A stretch of DNA of 7,508 bases from UBA8437 sp003445035 (GTDB taxonomy: Bacteria > Planctomycetota > Planctomycetia > Planctomycetales > Planctomycetaceae), in the NCBI GenBank assembly GCA_937901285.1, contig CALCHI010000061.1, positions 1-7,508 on the forward strand, in the 5' to 3' direction. The position numbers were made by a program, and so were the translations under genes. This document shows, one piece after another, positions 1 through 7,277 of the stretch; position 1 is the first letter of the stretch; each line of letters starts with the position of its first letter. Below the pieces are notes generated by a model that was given only the letters and a program-made list of their open reading frames with translations, was not told the origin of the DNA and did not search any database.

Positions 1-1112
1 CCATCCCAGTCTCCCAAATGTGGACCGTCGCCCGCTATGTGATGGGTCAGCGGTTGCGTGGTCGTAAACGTTTCCCCCTGGTCCTGATGCTCGAGCCGCT
101 CTTTCGCTGCAACCTCGCCTGCGCTGGCTGTGGCAAGATTCAGCACCCGACCGAAGTCCTACGACAACAACTCTCGCCAACGCAGTGTTTTGAAGCCGCC
201 GAGGAGTGTGGCGCGCCAATCGTGTCGATACCCGGAGGCGAACCGCTGCTGCATCCCGACATCGTCGAAATTGTCGACGGCCTGATCGACCGCGGCAAGT
301 ACGTCTACCTCTGCACGAATGCCCTGTTGCTGGAAAAAGCCCTGCCGCAATTCACCCCTTCGAAGCACCTGACATTTTCGGTGCACCTTGACGGCCCGGC
401 AGAAGAACACGACATCGCAGTCTGCCGCGACGGGGTTTACGACGTCGCCGAGTCCGCCATCGTTGCAGCTATCGATGCCGGTTTTCGCGTCACCACCAAC
501 ACCACTGTCTTCAACACAGCCCAGCCCGAGCGTTTTCACCCGTTCTTCGACCGCTTGATGCGACTGGGAGTTGAGGGCATGATGATCTCTCCGGGTTACC
601 CTTACGAGAAGGCGCCCGACCAGGAGCACTTCCTGCACCGGAACATGACTGTTGATCTATTCCGGCGACTTTTGGCCAACCGTCCTCGTCGCTGGCGATT
701 CAATCAATCCCCGCTGTTTCTCGAATTCCTCCAGGGCCGCTGGGACCTACCATGCACTCCATGGGGCAACCCGACCTACAACCTCTTCGGCTGGCAACGG
801 CCCTGCTACCTGCTCCAGGAGGGGGCATTCGCGGGTACCTACGCCGAATTGATCAACCAAACCGACTGGGAGTCCTATGGCCCGGACAGCGGGCACCCGG
901 CATGCAGCGACTGCATGGTTCACAGTGGATTCGAACCAACCGCTGTCACCCAGACATTCGGTTCATGGAAGGGATTCTGGGCCACCGCACGTTCGGTACT
1001 GATCGGGCCGCCGCGGACACCCACGGCCGAGCCGGACGCGGAGATGGCTCCGTCCGATATCCTGCCCCTCCCGGTCGTCGCAGCCGACGAGTCGTATCGC
1101 CGAGCCGTCTGA
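1..1112 (+). CDS. hpnH: Adenosyl-hopene transferase HpnH (radical SAM), 5' partial
   Basis: Radical SAM enzyme of hopanoid synthesis. In the known family it adds the 5'-deoxyadenosyl group of SAM to diploptene to give adenosylhopane, the precursor of extended hopanoids. The reading frame is open to the left edge: the first full codon is at position 3 and reads I-P-V-S-Q before the first Met at 18. That matches my recollection of HpnH N-termini, and the ATG at 18 has no Shine-Dalgarno, so the true start is probably just outside the window. Counting from Met 18, the cluster motif CNLACAGC gives Cys31, Cys35 and Cys38, inside the hallmark stretch LMLEPLFRCNLACAGCGK. A GGEP motif (73-76) contributes to SAM binding. 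The C-terminal DUF3463-type part carries Cys246, Cys263 and C-SD-C (296-299), followed by MVHSGFEPTAV. A poorly conserved tail of about 35 residues ends the protein. The stop is one base before the next gene, so the two are probably co-transcribed. Confidence 0.93.
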   Translation, partial: IPVSQMWTVARYVMGQRLRGRKRFPLVLMLEPLFRCNLACAGCGKIQHPTEVLRQQLSPTQCFEAAEECGAPIVSIPGGEPLLHPDIVEIVDGLIDRGKYVYLCTNALLLEKALPQFTPSKHLTFSVHLDGPAEEHDIAVCRDGVYDVAESAIVAAIDAGFRVTTNTTVFNTAQPERFHPFFDRLMRLGVEGMMISPGYPYEKAPDQEHFLHRNMTVDLFRRLLANRPRRWRFNQSPLFLEFLQGRWDLPCTPWGNPTYNLFGWQRPCYLLQEGAFAGTYAELINQTDWESYGPDSGHPACSDCMVHSGFEPTAVTQTFGSWKGFWATARSVLIGPPRTPTAEPDAEMAPSDILPLPVVAADESYRRAV

Positions 1113-1113
1113 G

Positions 1114-1824
1114 ATGACCACGATCGCCAACCGGATCGCCGACAACTTGGCGCGAGTCCGGGCGAGGATCTCACAGGCCTGCCAGCGAGCAGGCCGTGAC
1201 AGCGATGACGTGACGCTCGTGTGTGTCACCAAGTACGCCCAACCCGAGTGGATCGACGGACTGCTCGAATGTGGAGAACTCGTCCTCGGAGAGAATCGCC
1301 CACAACAACTCGAGCAACGGGCATCCCGGTTTTCCGATCGAATCCAATGGCATCTCATCGGTCAACTGCAACGAAATAAGGTCCGTCGCACGTTGGCCGT
1401 GGCGTCCATGATTCACTCGGTGGACAGCATGAAACTGCTGGAACGCATAGATGCGATCGCCAATGACGACGGCCACCACCCCGCCGTGTTGCTGCAAGTG
1501 AACATTGCGGGCGAGGACTCCAAGGGCGGTTTCACCAGCGAAATGCTCCATGACGCCTGGTCGCGAATCCATTCGCTTGAATCGGTGAATGTTCGCGGGC
1601 TGATGACCATGGCCCCGCTGTCCGACGATCCTCGCACTTCCCGGGACATCTTTGACCGGCTCCACCAACTCGCACGCAAACTACGGACGGATCGCGTGGG
1701 GCAGGGGGGAGAAAGACTTACGGAATTGTCCATGGGGATGAGCAACGACTTCGAGGTCGCCGTCGAGGCCGGTGCCACGATGATCCGCCTGGGCCGGTCC
1801 CTGTTTGAAGGTCTCGACGCCTGA
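1114..1824 (+). CDS. yggS: YggS/PLPBP-family pyridoxal phosphate homeostasis protein
   Basis: Single-domain, alanine-racemase-like TIM-barrel protein of 236 residues, the usual family length. It binds PLP in the cytosol and buffers vitamin B6 and amino-acid/keto-acid pools; no catalytic reaction is established for the family. The PLP lysine is Lys40 in VCVTKYAQ. Other family blocks are LGENRPQQLEQR (58-69), WHLIGQLQRNK (79-89), HSVDS (101-105), LQVNIAGEDSKGGF (127-140), RGLMTMAPLS (161-170), and the phosphate-binding end ELSMGMSNDFEVAVEAGATMIRLG (204-227). The ATG lies one base after the hpnH stop with no strong Shine-Dalgarno, which suggests translational coupling. The family is often found beside proC or cell-division genes; here its partner is hpnH. 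It converges with the STAS gene, with 17 nt between the stop codons. Function is assigned by family and no residue looks damaged. Confidence 0.93.
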   Translation: MTTIANRIADNLARVRARISQACQRAGRDSDDVTLVCVTKYAQPEWIDGLLECGELVLGENRPQQLEQRASRFSDRIQWHLIGQLQRNKVRRTLAVASMIHSVDSMKLLERIDAIANDDGHHPAVLLQVNIAGEDSKGGFTSEMLHDAWSRIHSLESVNVRGLMTMAPLSDDPRTSRDIFDRLHQLARKLRTDRVGQGGERLTELSMGMSNDFEVAVEAGATMIRLGRSLFEGLDA

Positions 1825-1840
1825 CGGCTGCGTAGCCCGT
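1824..1840. other. Small hairpin between convergent genes
   Basis: ACGGCT / GCGT loop / AGCC(C)GT forms a 6-bp stem with one bulged C, filling the gap between the yggS stop and the STAS gene stop. There is no T run on either strand, so it is at best a weak bidirectional transcription barrier. Confidence 0.2.
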
Positions 1841-1841
1841 G

Positions 1842-2285
1842 CTACAACCCCAGCAAGTGTCCCGAATCGGTCACGGTCCCGATCAACTGTCCGTCTTCCC
1901 CGTCGGCTTGCCAGGACATTTCTTCTCCGCCAGCGGTGATAATTGGCTCCAAGGACTCGGTTTCGAGGCGAAAACGGTCGTCACTCAGCGGAGCCAGGAA
2001 CTTGCGGAACCAGATCATCTGACGCACTCGCTCACAGGGACGATCCAGGCAGATTGACGCGCCCCGCTCGGCCCAGTCGAACAACATTCCGAAATATCCA
2101 CTGGGAACGTACTTCACGTGCGACATATCGACGGCCACGCGGGTCACTCCCTCGGTGTCAACCAAACGCGTCAACGTCTCACGCAGCAACGCCAGGTCCG
2201 CTCCATCCCAAATGTCCATCGGTCCCAGGTTGATCACCTGATACCCGTCCAGTTTCTCGATCGTCATCTGGTGTTTACGAGCCAT
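1842..2285 (-). CDS. STAS-domain protein (anti-sigma factor antagonist-like)
   Basis: Short cytosolic protein of 147 residues with one STAS fold (about 8-110) and a further tail of about 35 residues. It starts with a beta strand (MTIEKLDGYQVINLGPMDI), followed by a long helix around ALLRETLTRLVDT and the core strand RVAVDMSHVKYV. Next comes the loop that carries the phospho-serine in SpoIIAA-type antagonists. Aligned without gaps, the family motif MDSSGLGVL corresponds to VPSGYFGML (60-68). The serine position is kept as Ser62, while the preceding Asp is Pro and the following Ser-Gly is Gly-Tyr. STAS proteins of this size usually bind an anti-sigma or switch kinase, or act as a docking scaffold. 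No kinase or phosphatase partner gene is present here. ATG start at 2285, with GAGGA (2292-2296) six bases upstream. A sigma-54-like element lies about 100 nt upstream. The fold call is fairly safe; the partner is unknown. Confidence 0.8.
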   Translation of the reverse strand: MARKHQMTIEKLDGYQVINLGPMDIWDGADLALLRETLTRLVDTEGVTRVAVDMSHVKYVPSGYFGMLFDWAERGASICLDRPCERVRQMIWFRKFLAPLSDDRFRLETESLEPIITAGGEEMSWQADGEDGQLIGTVTDSGHLLGL

Positions 2286-2376
2286 TGGTCTTCCTCACGG
2301 AGTCGGCATTACTTGACGGGAACAGGTCGTCCGGCGGAGGAGTCAGCTCCTCACAAAGTGTTCCGGCGGCCAGCAT
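2275..2376 (-). CDS. Possible 33-residue upstream ORF, doubtful
   Basis: An ATG at 2376 opens a 33-codon frame (begins MLAAGTLCEELTPPPDD) that ends in TAA at 2275, overlapping the STAS gene start by 11 nt in another frame. GGAG directly abuts the ATG, which is too close for a normal Shine-Dalgarno. I recognise no domain. It could be a leader peptide, chance, or translated leaderless if the predicted sigma-54 start site (about 2376) is real. In-frame stops just upstream rule out a longer gene. Confidence 0.2.
   Translation of the reverse strand: MLAAGTLCEELTPPPDDLFPSSNADSVRKTNGS
2292..2296 (-). promoter_or_regulatory. Ribosome binding site of the STAS gene
   Basis: GAGGA on the minus strand, six bases before the ATG at 2285, supports that start. 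Confidence 0.6.
2337..2352. repeat. Inverted repeat GAGGAG-TCAG-CTCCTC
   Basis: Six-bp perfect stem with a 4-nt loop, in the presumed leader of the STAS mRNA. It is flanked by two direct copies of TCCGGCGG (2330-2337 and 2362-2369). Its function is unknown. Confidence 0.4.
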
Positions 2377-2387
2377 CTCCGTTTAAC

Positions 2388-2403
2388 GCAATTGGTGCGC
2401 CAA
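2388..2403 (-). promoter_or_regulatory. Candidate sigma-54 (-24/-12) promoter for the STAS gene
   Basis: The minus strand reads TTGGCGCACCAATTGC. Compared with the sigma-54 consensus TGGCAC-N5-TTGC it gives TGGCGC-N5-TTGC: one mismatch in the ten fixed bases and the exact GG-N10-GC spacing. The expected transcript start is about 12 nt downstream, near 2376, leaving a leader of about 90 nt before the STAS start. No convincing sigma-70 -10 box is visible in the same gap. The 12-mer TTGGCGCACCAA is also nearly palindromic, so an operator is an alternative reading. Confidence 0.4.
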
Positions 2404-2413
2404 GGGGCTCCAA

Positions 2414-2425
2414 ACCGTCGACGGT
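2414..2425. repeat. 12-bp perfect palindrome ACCGTCGACGGT
   Basis: A perfect even palindrome centred about 16 bp upstream of the -24/-12 candidate. Its form suits a dimeric regulator's operator, but no regulator is identified. Palindromes of this length can also arise by chance in GC-rich DNA. Confidence 0.45.
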
Positions 2426-2428
2426 CAA

Positions 2429-2457
2429 CTCAAGTCCAACTGACACAAGGACTTGAG
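2429..2457. repeat. 9-bp perfect inverted repeat CTCAAGTCC / GGACTTGAG
   Basis: Two nine-base arms, perfectly complementary, separated by an 11-nt spacer (2438-2448). There is no T run on either side, so it is not a typical intrinsic terminator. It lies four bases from the 12-bp palindrome, about 50-80 nt upstream of the possible sigma-54 start site. An activator site or an RNA hairpin are both possible. Confidence 0.5.
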
Positions 2458-2489
2458 GCACTCGCGATGGAAGCAGTCGCCTCCGTCCA

Positions 2490-2527
2490 CGTTGCTTTCG
2501 AGCAACGCCTGTTGCCCAAATGCAACG
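2490..2527. repeat. Alternating GTTGC/GCAAC blocks, competing hairpins
   Basis: Four blocks alternate: CGTTGCT (2490-2496), AGCAACG (2501-2507), GTTGC (2511-2515) and GCAACG (2522-2527). Blocks 1 and 2 form a 7-bp stem with a TTCG loop (CGAA on the minus strand). Blocks 3 and 4 form a 5-bp stem with a 6-nt loop. Blocks 2 and 3 can instead pair over a GCCT loop. The layout resembles a switching RNA leader, but no U-tract follows. Confidence 0.4.
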
Positions 2528-2539
2528 TCCGAAGGGCCG

Positions 2540-2572
2540 ACTCCCGCCTGGATCAATAACCGACCCGGGAGT
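2540..2572 (-). other. Hairpin after the zinc-ribbon gene, weak terminator candidate
   Basis: ACTCCCG (2540-2546) and CGGGAGT (2566-2572) form a 7-bp stem around a 19-nt loop, starting five bases past the stop of the zinc-ribbon gene. It lacks a U-tract, so termination is uncertain. Confidence 0.25.
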
Positions 2573-2577
2573 TTGGA

Positions 2578-3297
2578 TCAGTCACCGGAATCATCACCGG
2601 CATCAAGATAGAGCAGGCGACCACAGTTGTTGCACGAGACAATCTGTTCGCGAGACAGTTCCACCTGGAACTGCGGCGAGACCCGGATCGAGCACGCGGT
2701 GCAGGAACCGTCGACGACCTCGGCCATCGCCCCGGGACCATGGGCCCTGACCAATCGCTGGTAATGTTCGGCCACGTCCTGCGACAACTGGGATTCCGAC
2801 TGAGAGATCGCGTCCTCGAGTTTCTGTCGCTCTTCGTTCAAGCCCGGCTCGACTGCGGCAACTTCGGAGGCCACGCGTTCCTGTTCTTGTTGGGCGGTTT
2901 CCCGTTCGCCCTCAATCTCGGTCACCCGATTCTGGCTACCTTCAACGCGGTCGTACAATTCGAGAATTTCGTCCTCGAGGACACTGTTGGCGACCGTGTC
3001 TGCGTCGATCTGACCCTTGATGATGTCGAATTCTCGATTCGACGATGCCGTATTGAGTTTCGACCTCAGGTCAGCGATCTTCGTTTCGTTGGTTTTCAGC
3101 TGCAGCGTCCGTTCGTCAGAAGCTTTCTTGAGATTGTTCACCGACTGCTGTTCGGCATCCACCTCTTGCAGTTTCCTTGAGGCCACCGATTCGTGCGCCC
3201 GCACTCTTCGTGGACCGGCTTCGAGTTCATCCAGCACCCGCGTGTGCTCGACGTGCAACTGGTGGAGTTCTCGCAATCCACTGGCAGCCGTCGTCAT
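2578..3297 (-). CDS. COG1579-type coiled-coil protein with C4 zinc ribbon
   Basis: Cytosolic protein of 239 residues, typical for COG1579 (HP0958/FlgZ, CT398/CdsZ). Residues about 8-185 are a long, charged, helical coiled coil. They include the family block SNREFDIIKGQID (86-98) at the turn between the helices. The C-terminal zinc ribbon has Cys199-x2-Cys202 and Cys222-x2-Cys225, in GSCTACSIRVSP and VSCNNCGRLLYLD, followed by an acidic end. Known relatives bind sigma-54 (Helicobacter HP0958, Chlamydia CT398) and, in Helicobacter, flagellin mRNA; the general role is unsettled. I chose the ATG at 3297 because AGGAG (3306-3310) lies eight bases before it. An in-frame GTG ten codons upstream (3327) has no such site. 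The gene follows the rpoD terminator with only about 45 nt between, too little for an obvious promoter, so it may depend on read-through or a promoter inside rpoD. Confidence 0.88.
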   Translation of the reverse strand: MTTAASGLRELHQLHVEHTRVLDELEAGPRRVRAHESVASRKLQEVDAEQQSVNNLKKASDERTLQLKTNETKIADLRSKLNTASSNREFDIIKGQIDADTVANSVLEDEILELYDRVEGSQNRVTEIEGERETAQQEQERVASEVAAVEPGLNEERQKLEDAISQSESQLSQDVAEHYQRLVRAHGPGAMAEVVDGSCTACSIRVSPQFQVELSREQIVSCNNCGRLLYLDAGDDSGD

Positions 3298-3305
3298 GCC
3301 ATCGT

Positions 3306-3310
3306 CTCCT
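3306..3310 (-). promoter_or_regulatory. Ribosome binding site of the zinc-ribbon gene
   Basis: AGGAG on the minus strand, eight bases before the ATG at 3297. It decides for that start over the in-frame GTG at 3327. Confidence 0.65.
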
Positions 3311-3341
3311 ACTGCTGGCCGTTCCACTCAGAAACCCGGCC

Positions 3342-3375
3342 AAAAAAAAAGCCGGTCGGTTGTTGCCGACCGGCT
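3342..3375 (-). terminator. Rho-independent terminator of dnaG-rpoD
   Basis: On the minus strand a perfect 10-bp stem, AGCCGGTCGG / CCGACCGGCT, with loop CAACAA is followed by a run of nine T (the last stem T is the first of the run). It begins eight bases after the rpoD stop. This is a textbook intrinsic terminator for transcripts coming from dnaG-rpoD. Confidence 0.93.
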
Positions 3376-3382
3376 CGAGCCA

Positions 3383-5026
<1,644 letters not shown>

Positions 5027-5034
5027 GATACCAT

Positions 5035-5040
5035 CCTCCC
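5035..5040 (-). promoter_or_regulatory. Ribosome binding site of rpoD
   Basis: GGGAGG on the minus strand, eight bases before the GTG at 5026. An ATG directly abutting it (5034-5032) is out of frame and stops after six codons, so GTG is the real start. Confidence 0.75.
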
Positions 5041-5046
5041 ACTAAA

Positions 5047-6999
5047 TCAACGAATCACGCCTTGCCGTGTCCGTTTCTGGTGGTGTTCAAAAGCCCGTCG
5101 CAATCGAGTCTTGTCTTCGTCATGCAGCCCGCCGTCCGCCTGCTCGTCAGTCGTTCGGGAACCCCGCTCCGCTTCAAAGTTTTCGCGCTCACGACGCCAC
5201 TTCAACACTTGCACGGTCTCCTCGACGAGATCGATTTCGGAATCCGACATCCGTTCCGACGTCTCCTTCAACCTGGCCTCTTCGTCGATTTTGACCAGCA
5301 CTCGCTTCAATTCCGGATCTTCCAACGCCGAAGCCACTCGTTCGAACGTGGGCAGGTCTCCGTTGTCGTGAATCTGGTAGCAGACTTCCAGTAACCGCCT
5401 GAGAAAGGTGTCACGAATTTCCTCGGTTCTCACCTGTTCTCGTATCCGTCGGATTGATTCGGGTGAAGAGACCAGGATCGCAATCAACTCGCGTTCGGCC
5501 CTATCCACCCTTGTCGAGGCTTCCCGTTCCCCCAAAGCGGACACCGGTTGTCCGTCGGTTTCCCCGCTCCCAGCAGACCTTCCGGCCGGGCCGGCTCCAC
5601 CACCGTCGAAACGTGTCGAGACTCGGCCAGCCTCGCCACCTGTGACCTGTCCACGTTCACGCTGTTGGTCATGACTGGCTTTGCGACGCTGCTGCAGGGC
5701 TGTCCGTAATTCGGATTCGGCAACACCCAATCGCTGGCTGACCATTCCGAGGATCACTGCCTCACGAGGAGTATTGCTCAACTTCGGGGCGGAGACAATC
5801 AACTCCAGCATTTCAGAGAGCAACCGCTGTCGGGAGTCGACCGTCGCGGTGCCGATTCGAGCTACCGCCGCCTGCCACTTGAAGTCGAGCGCCTCCGGAG
5901 CGGCCGCGGACAATTCCCGAAAGGCCGTTTCTCCGTGTCGTTCCAGAAACTCCGCCGGATCCAACCCCTCGGGCAACGTCAAAACCCGCAAGTCGACATC
6001 CTGGGCGAGGAAACGGGGTAGAGCCCGCTCTGCGGCCATCTGGCCCGCCTGATCACCGTCGTAGACCAGCACCACTCGCTGGGACATCCGTTTCAAGGCG
6101 GTGACGTGTTCGTCCGTCAGTGCCGTCCCGAGTGTCCCAACCACATTGTCGACGCCGTATTGGTGAGCCGTCACACAGTCGGTGTACCCTTCCACGACCA
6201 CCGCCGCCTTCTCACGACGGATCCCCTCCCGCGACAGCCCCAGTCCATACAGGAGGCTTTTTTTCGAGAACACCGGATTTTCTGCACTGTTGAGATATTT
6301 GGGAGCATCGGGATAGGAGTGATCCGGAAGGATCCGTCCACCAAACCCTACAGTTCGGCCACTCAGGTCGTGAATCGGAAACAGCACACGGTCAACGAAG
6401 TCATCTCGAAGACCCGAACCATCCTGCCGCTGTCGAACCAACCCGGCCGACTCGAGTTCGGCGGAGCGATAGCGTCCTTCTGCCCTTTTCTGCAACCAGT
6501 CCCAGACGGGCGGATGAAACCCAATTCGGAACACGGACACCGTTTCTGTGCCCAACCGCCGCTGGTCGAGGTAGTCTCGCGCACGCACCGCCGCTGGATC
6601 TTCAACAAGAAATCTGTGGAACTGCTCTTCGGCCCATCCCAGGATCTCGTAAAGTCGAGCCTTCTCGTCTCTTCCCGATCCTGCGGTCCTCCGCTGGCGC
6701 GGTATTTCGAGGTTGGCCCGTTCGGCCAACTGCTCCAATGCTTCGCGAAATCCCACGTTTTCGAAGTGCATCACCCACGAGAAGCAATCACCGCCGGCAT
6801 CGCAGACCCAGCATCGGTACGTCTGACGATCAGAGTAGACGTGCAAAGAAGGGTTGTGATCCTCGTGAAACGGGCAAAGCGCGACGTGATCACCTCGGCC
6901 GCCCCGGGCCGTCAGCGAGACCGTTTCACCAATCAACGAGACAAGATCCGTCTGAGAACGGACCTGCTCCTTGAAATCGCCAGCGTAGCCGCCTGTCAC
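5047..6999 (-). CDS. dnaG: DNA primase DnaG
   Basis: Makes the short RNA primers for Okazaki fragments and leading-strand initiation, working with the DnaB helicase at the fork. The protein has 650 residues, close to the usual 580-660. The N-terminal CHC2 zinc finger has Cys42, His45, Cys63 and Cys66 (LCPFHEDHNPSLHV ... YRCWVCDAGGDCF). The catalytic core includes VLFPIHDLSGRTVGFGGRIL (205-223) and APKYLNSAENPVFSKKSLLYGL (232-253). Its Toprim metal site is Glu270 (VVVEGYTD) with Asp314 and Asp316 (VYDGDQAG). A Gly/Arg/Ser-rich linker of low conservation spans about 438-500. The C-terminal helical DnaB-binding domain runs about 501-605, and a charged tail ends in HHQKRTRQGVIR. GTG start at 6999, with AGGAG (7006-7010) six bases upstream. 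It is followed by rpoD after 20 nt. All key residues are present. Confidence 0.97.
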   Translation of the reverse strand: MTGGYAGDFKEQVRSQTDLVSLIGETVSLTARGGRGDHVALCPFHEDHNPSLHVYSDRQTYRCWVCDAGGDCFSWVMHFENVGFREALEQLAERANLEIPRQRRTAGSGRDEKARLYEILGWAEEQFHRFLVEDPAAVRARDYLDQRRLGTETVSVFRIGFHPPVWDWLQKRAEGRYRSAELESAGLVRQRQDGSGLRDDFVDRVLFPIHDLSGRTVGFGGRILPDHSYPDAPKYLNSAENPVFSKKSLLYGLGLSREGIRREKAAVVVEGYTDCVTAHQYGVDNVVGTLGTALTDEHVTALKRMSQRVVLVYDGDQAGQMAAERALPRFLAQDVDLRVLTLPEGLDPAEFLERHGETAFRELSAAAPEALDFKWQAAVARIGTATVDSRQRLLSEMLELIVSAPKLSNTPREAVILGMVSQRLGVAESELRTALQQRRKASHDQQRERGQVTGGEAGRVSTRFDGGGAGPAGRSAGSGETDGQPVSALGEREASTRVDRAERELIAILVSSPESIRRIREQVRTEEIRDTFLRRLLEVCYQIHDNGDLPTFERVASALEDPELKRVLVKIDEEARLKETSERMSDSEIDLVEETVQVLKWRRERENFEAERGSRTTDEQADGGLHDEDKTRLRRAFEHHQKRTRQGVIR

Positions 7000-7005
7000 A
7001 GGACG

Positions 7006-7010
7006 CTCCT
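7006..7010 (-). promoter_or_regulatory. Ribosome binding site of dnaG
   Basis: AGGAG on the minus strand, six bases before the GTG at 6999, fixes this start. The N-terminal sequence after it (DFKEQVRSQTDLVSLIGE) matches where DnaG proteins normally begin. Confidence 0.7.
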
Positions 7011-7122
7011 GCGATGCCTGGTTCCAGCTCCTCCTGCCATGAGATTCACGACAAGAACTACCGGCCCCCGCTCGCCGTGCCCAGGAGATCCAACGACCCC
7101 CAAATCCACGCGAGACACGACA

Positions 7123-7150
7123 ATTCTACCTGACAAAGGGAACGGGTCAA
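7123..7150 (-). promoter_or_regulatory. Sigma-70-type promoter of dnaG-rpoD
   Basis: The minus strand carries TTGACC (7150-7145), a 16-nt spacer and TAGAAT (7128-7123). Each box has five of six consensus bases. The predicted start near 7116 gives a 5' leader of about 115 nt before dnaG. If correct, the housekeeping sigma factor transcribes its own operon. Confidence 0.6.
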
Positions 7151-7206
7151 GTAACCGAGAAAGCTCCCCCGGTGTCTTTGAACCGTATAACCGGCACAAG
7201 CTGTCG

Positions 7207-7229
7207 TGACGGTCACTACCGGACCGCCA
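7207..7229 (-). other. Hairpin between the right-edge gene and the dnaG promoter
   Basis: TGGCGGTC / GACCGTCA on the minus strand forms an 8-bp stem with one G-U pair and a 7-nt loop, about 50 nt after the stop of the right-edge gene. No T run follows, so it is only a weak terminator candidate. Apart from this and the dnaG promoter, the 278 nt between 7000 and 7277 show no supported gene. Confidence 0.3.
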
Positions 7230-7277
7230 ACCCGCTACGTGGCGAACTCAACCACCCATCATGGTGCGGGCCGCGAC

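Noticed and set aside
159..638. A 159-codon minus-strand frame inside hpnH
   Set aside because: It is a shadow of the radical SAM domain, with no domain or start signal of its own.
2118..2456. A plus-strand frame across the STAS gene start and the intergenic gap
   Set aside because: Half of it is antisense to the STAS gene, and the rest shows no domain or ribosome binding site.
2490..2572. CRISPR-like or mobile-element origin of the repeats in this gap
   Set aside because: The blocks are short inverted repeats without regular spacers, there is no transposase gene, and no target-site duplication is visible.
3298..3327. A ten-codon N-terminal extension of the zinc-ribbon protein from a GTG at 3327
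   Set aside because: It has no ribosome binding site. The good AGGAG lies inside this extension and serves the ATG at 3297.
6996..7040. A 14-codon minus-strand frame (MAGGAGTRHRRSVL) whose TGA overlaps the dnaG GTG
   Set aside because: There is no Shine-Dalgarno before its ATG, and its sequence is largely the dnaG ribosome-binding region. A coupling leader is conceivable but not supported.
6106..7209. A 367-codon open frame on the plus strand opposite dnaG
   Set aside because: It lies almost wholly antisense to the zinc-finger and core domains of DnaG, and its translation resembles no family.
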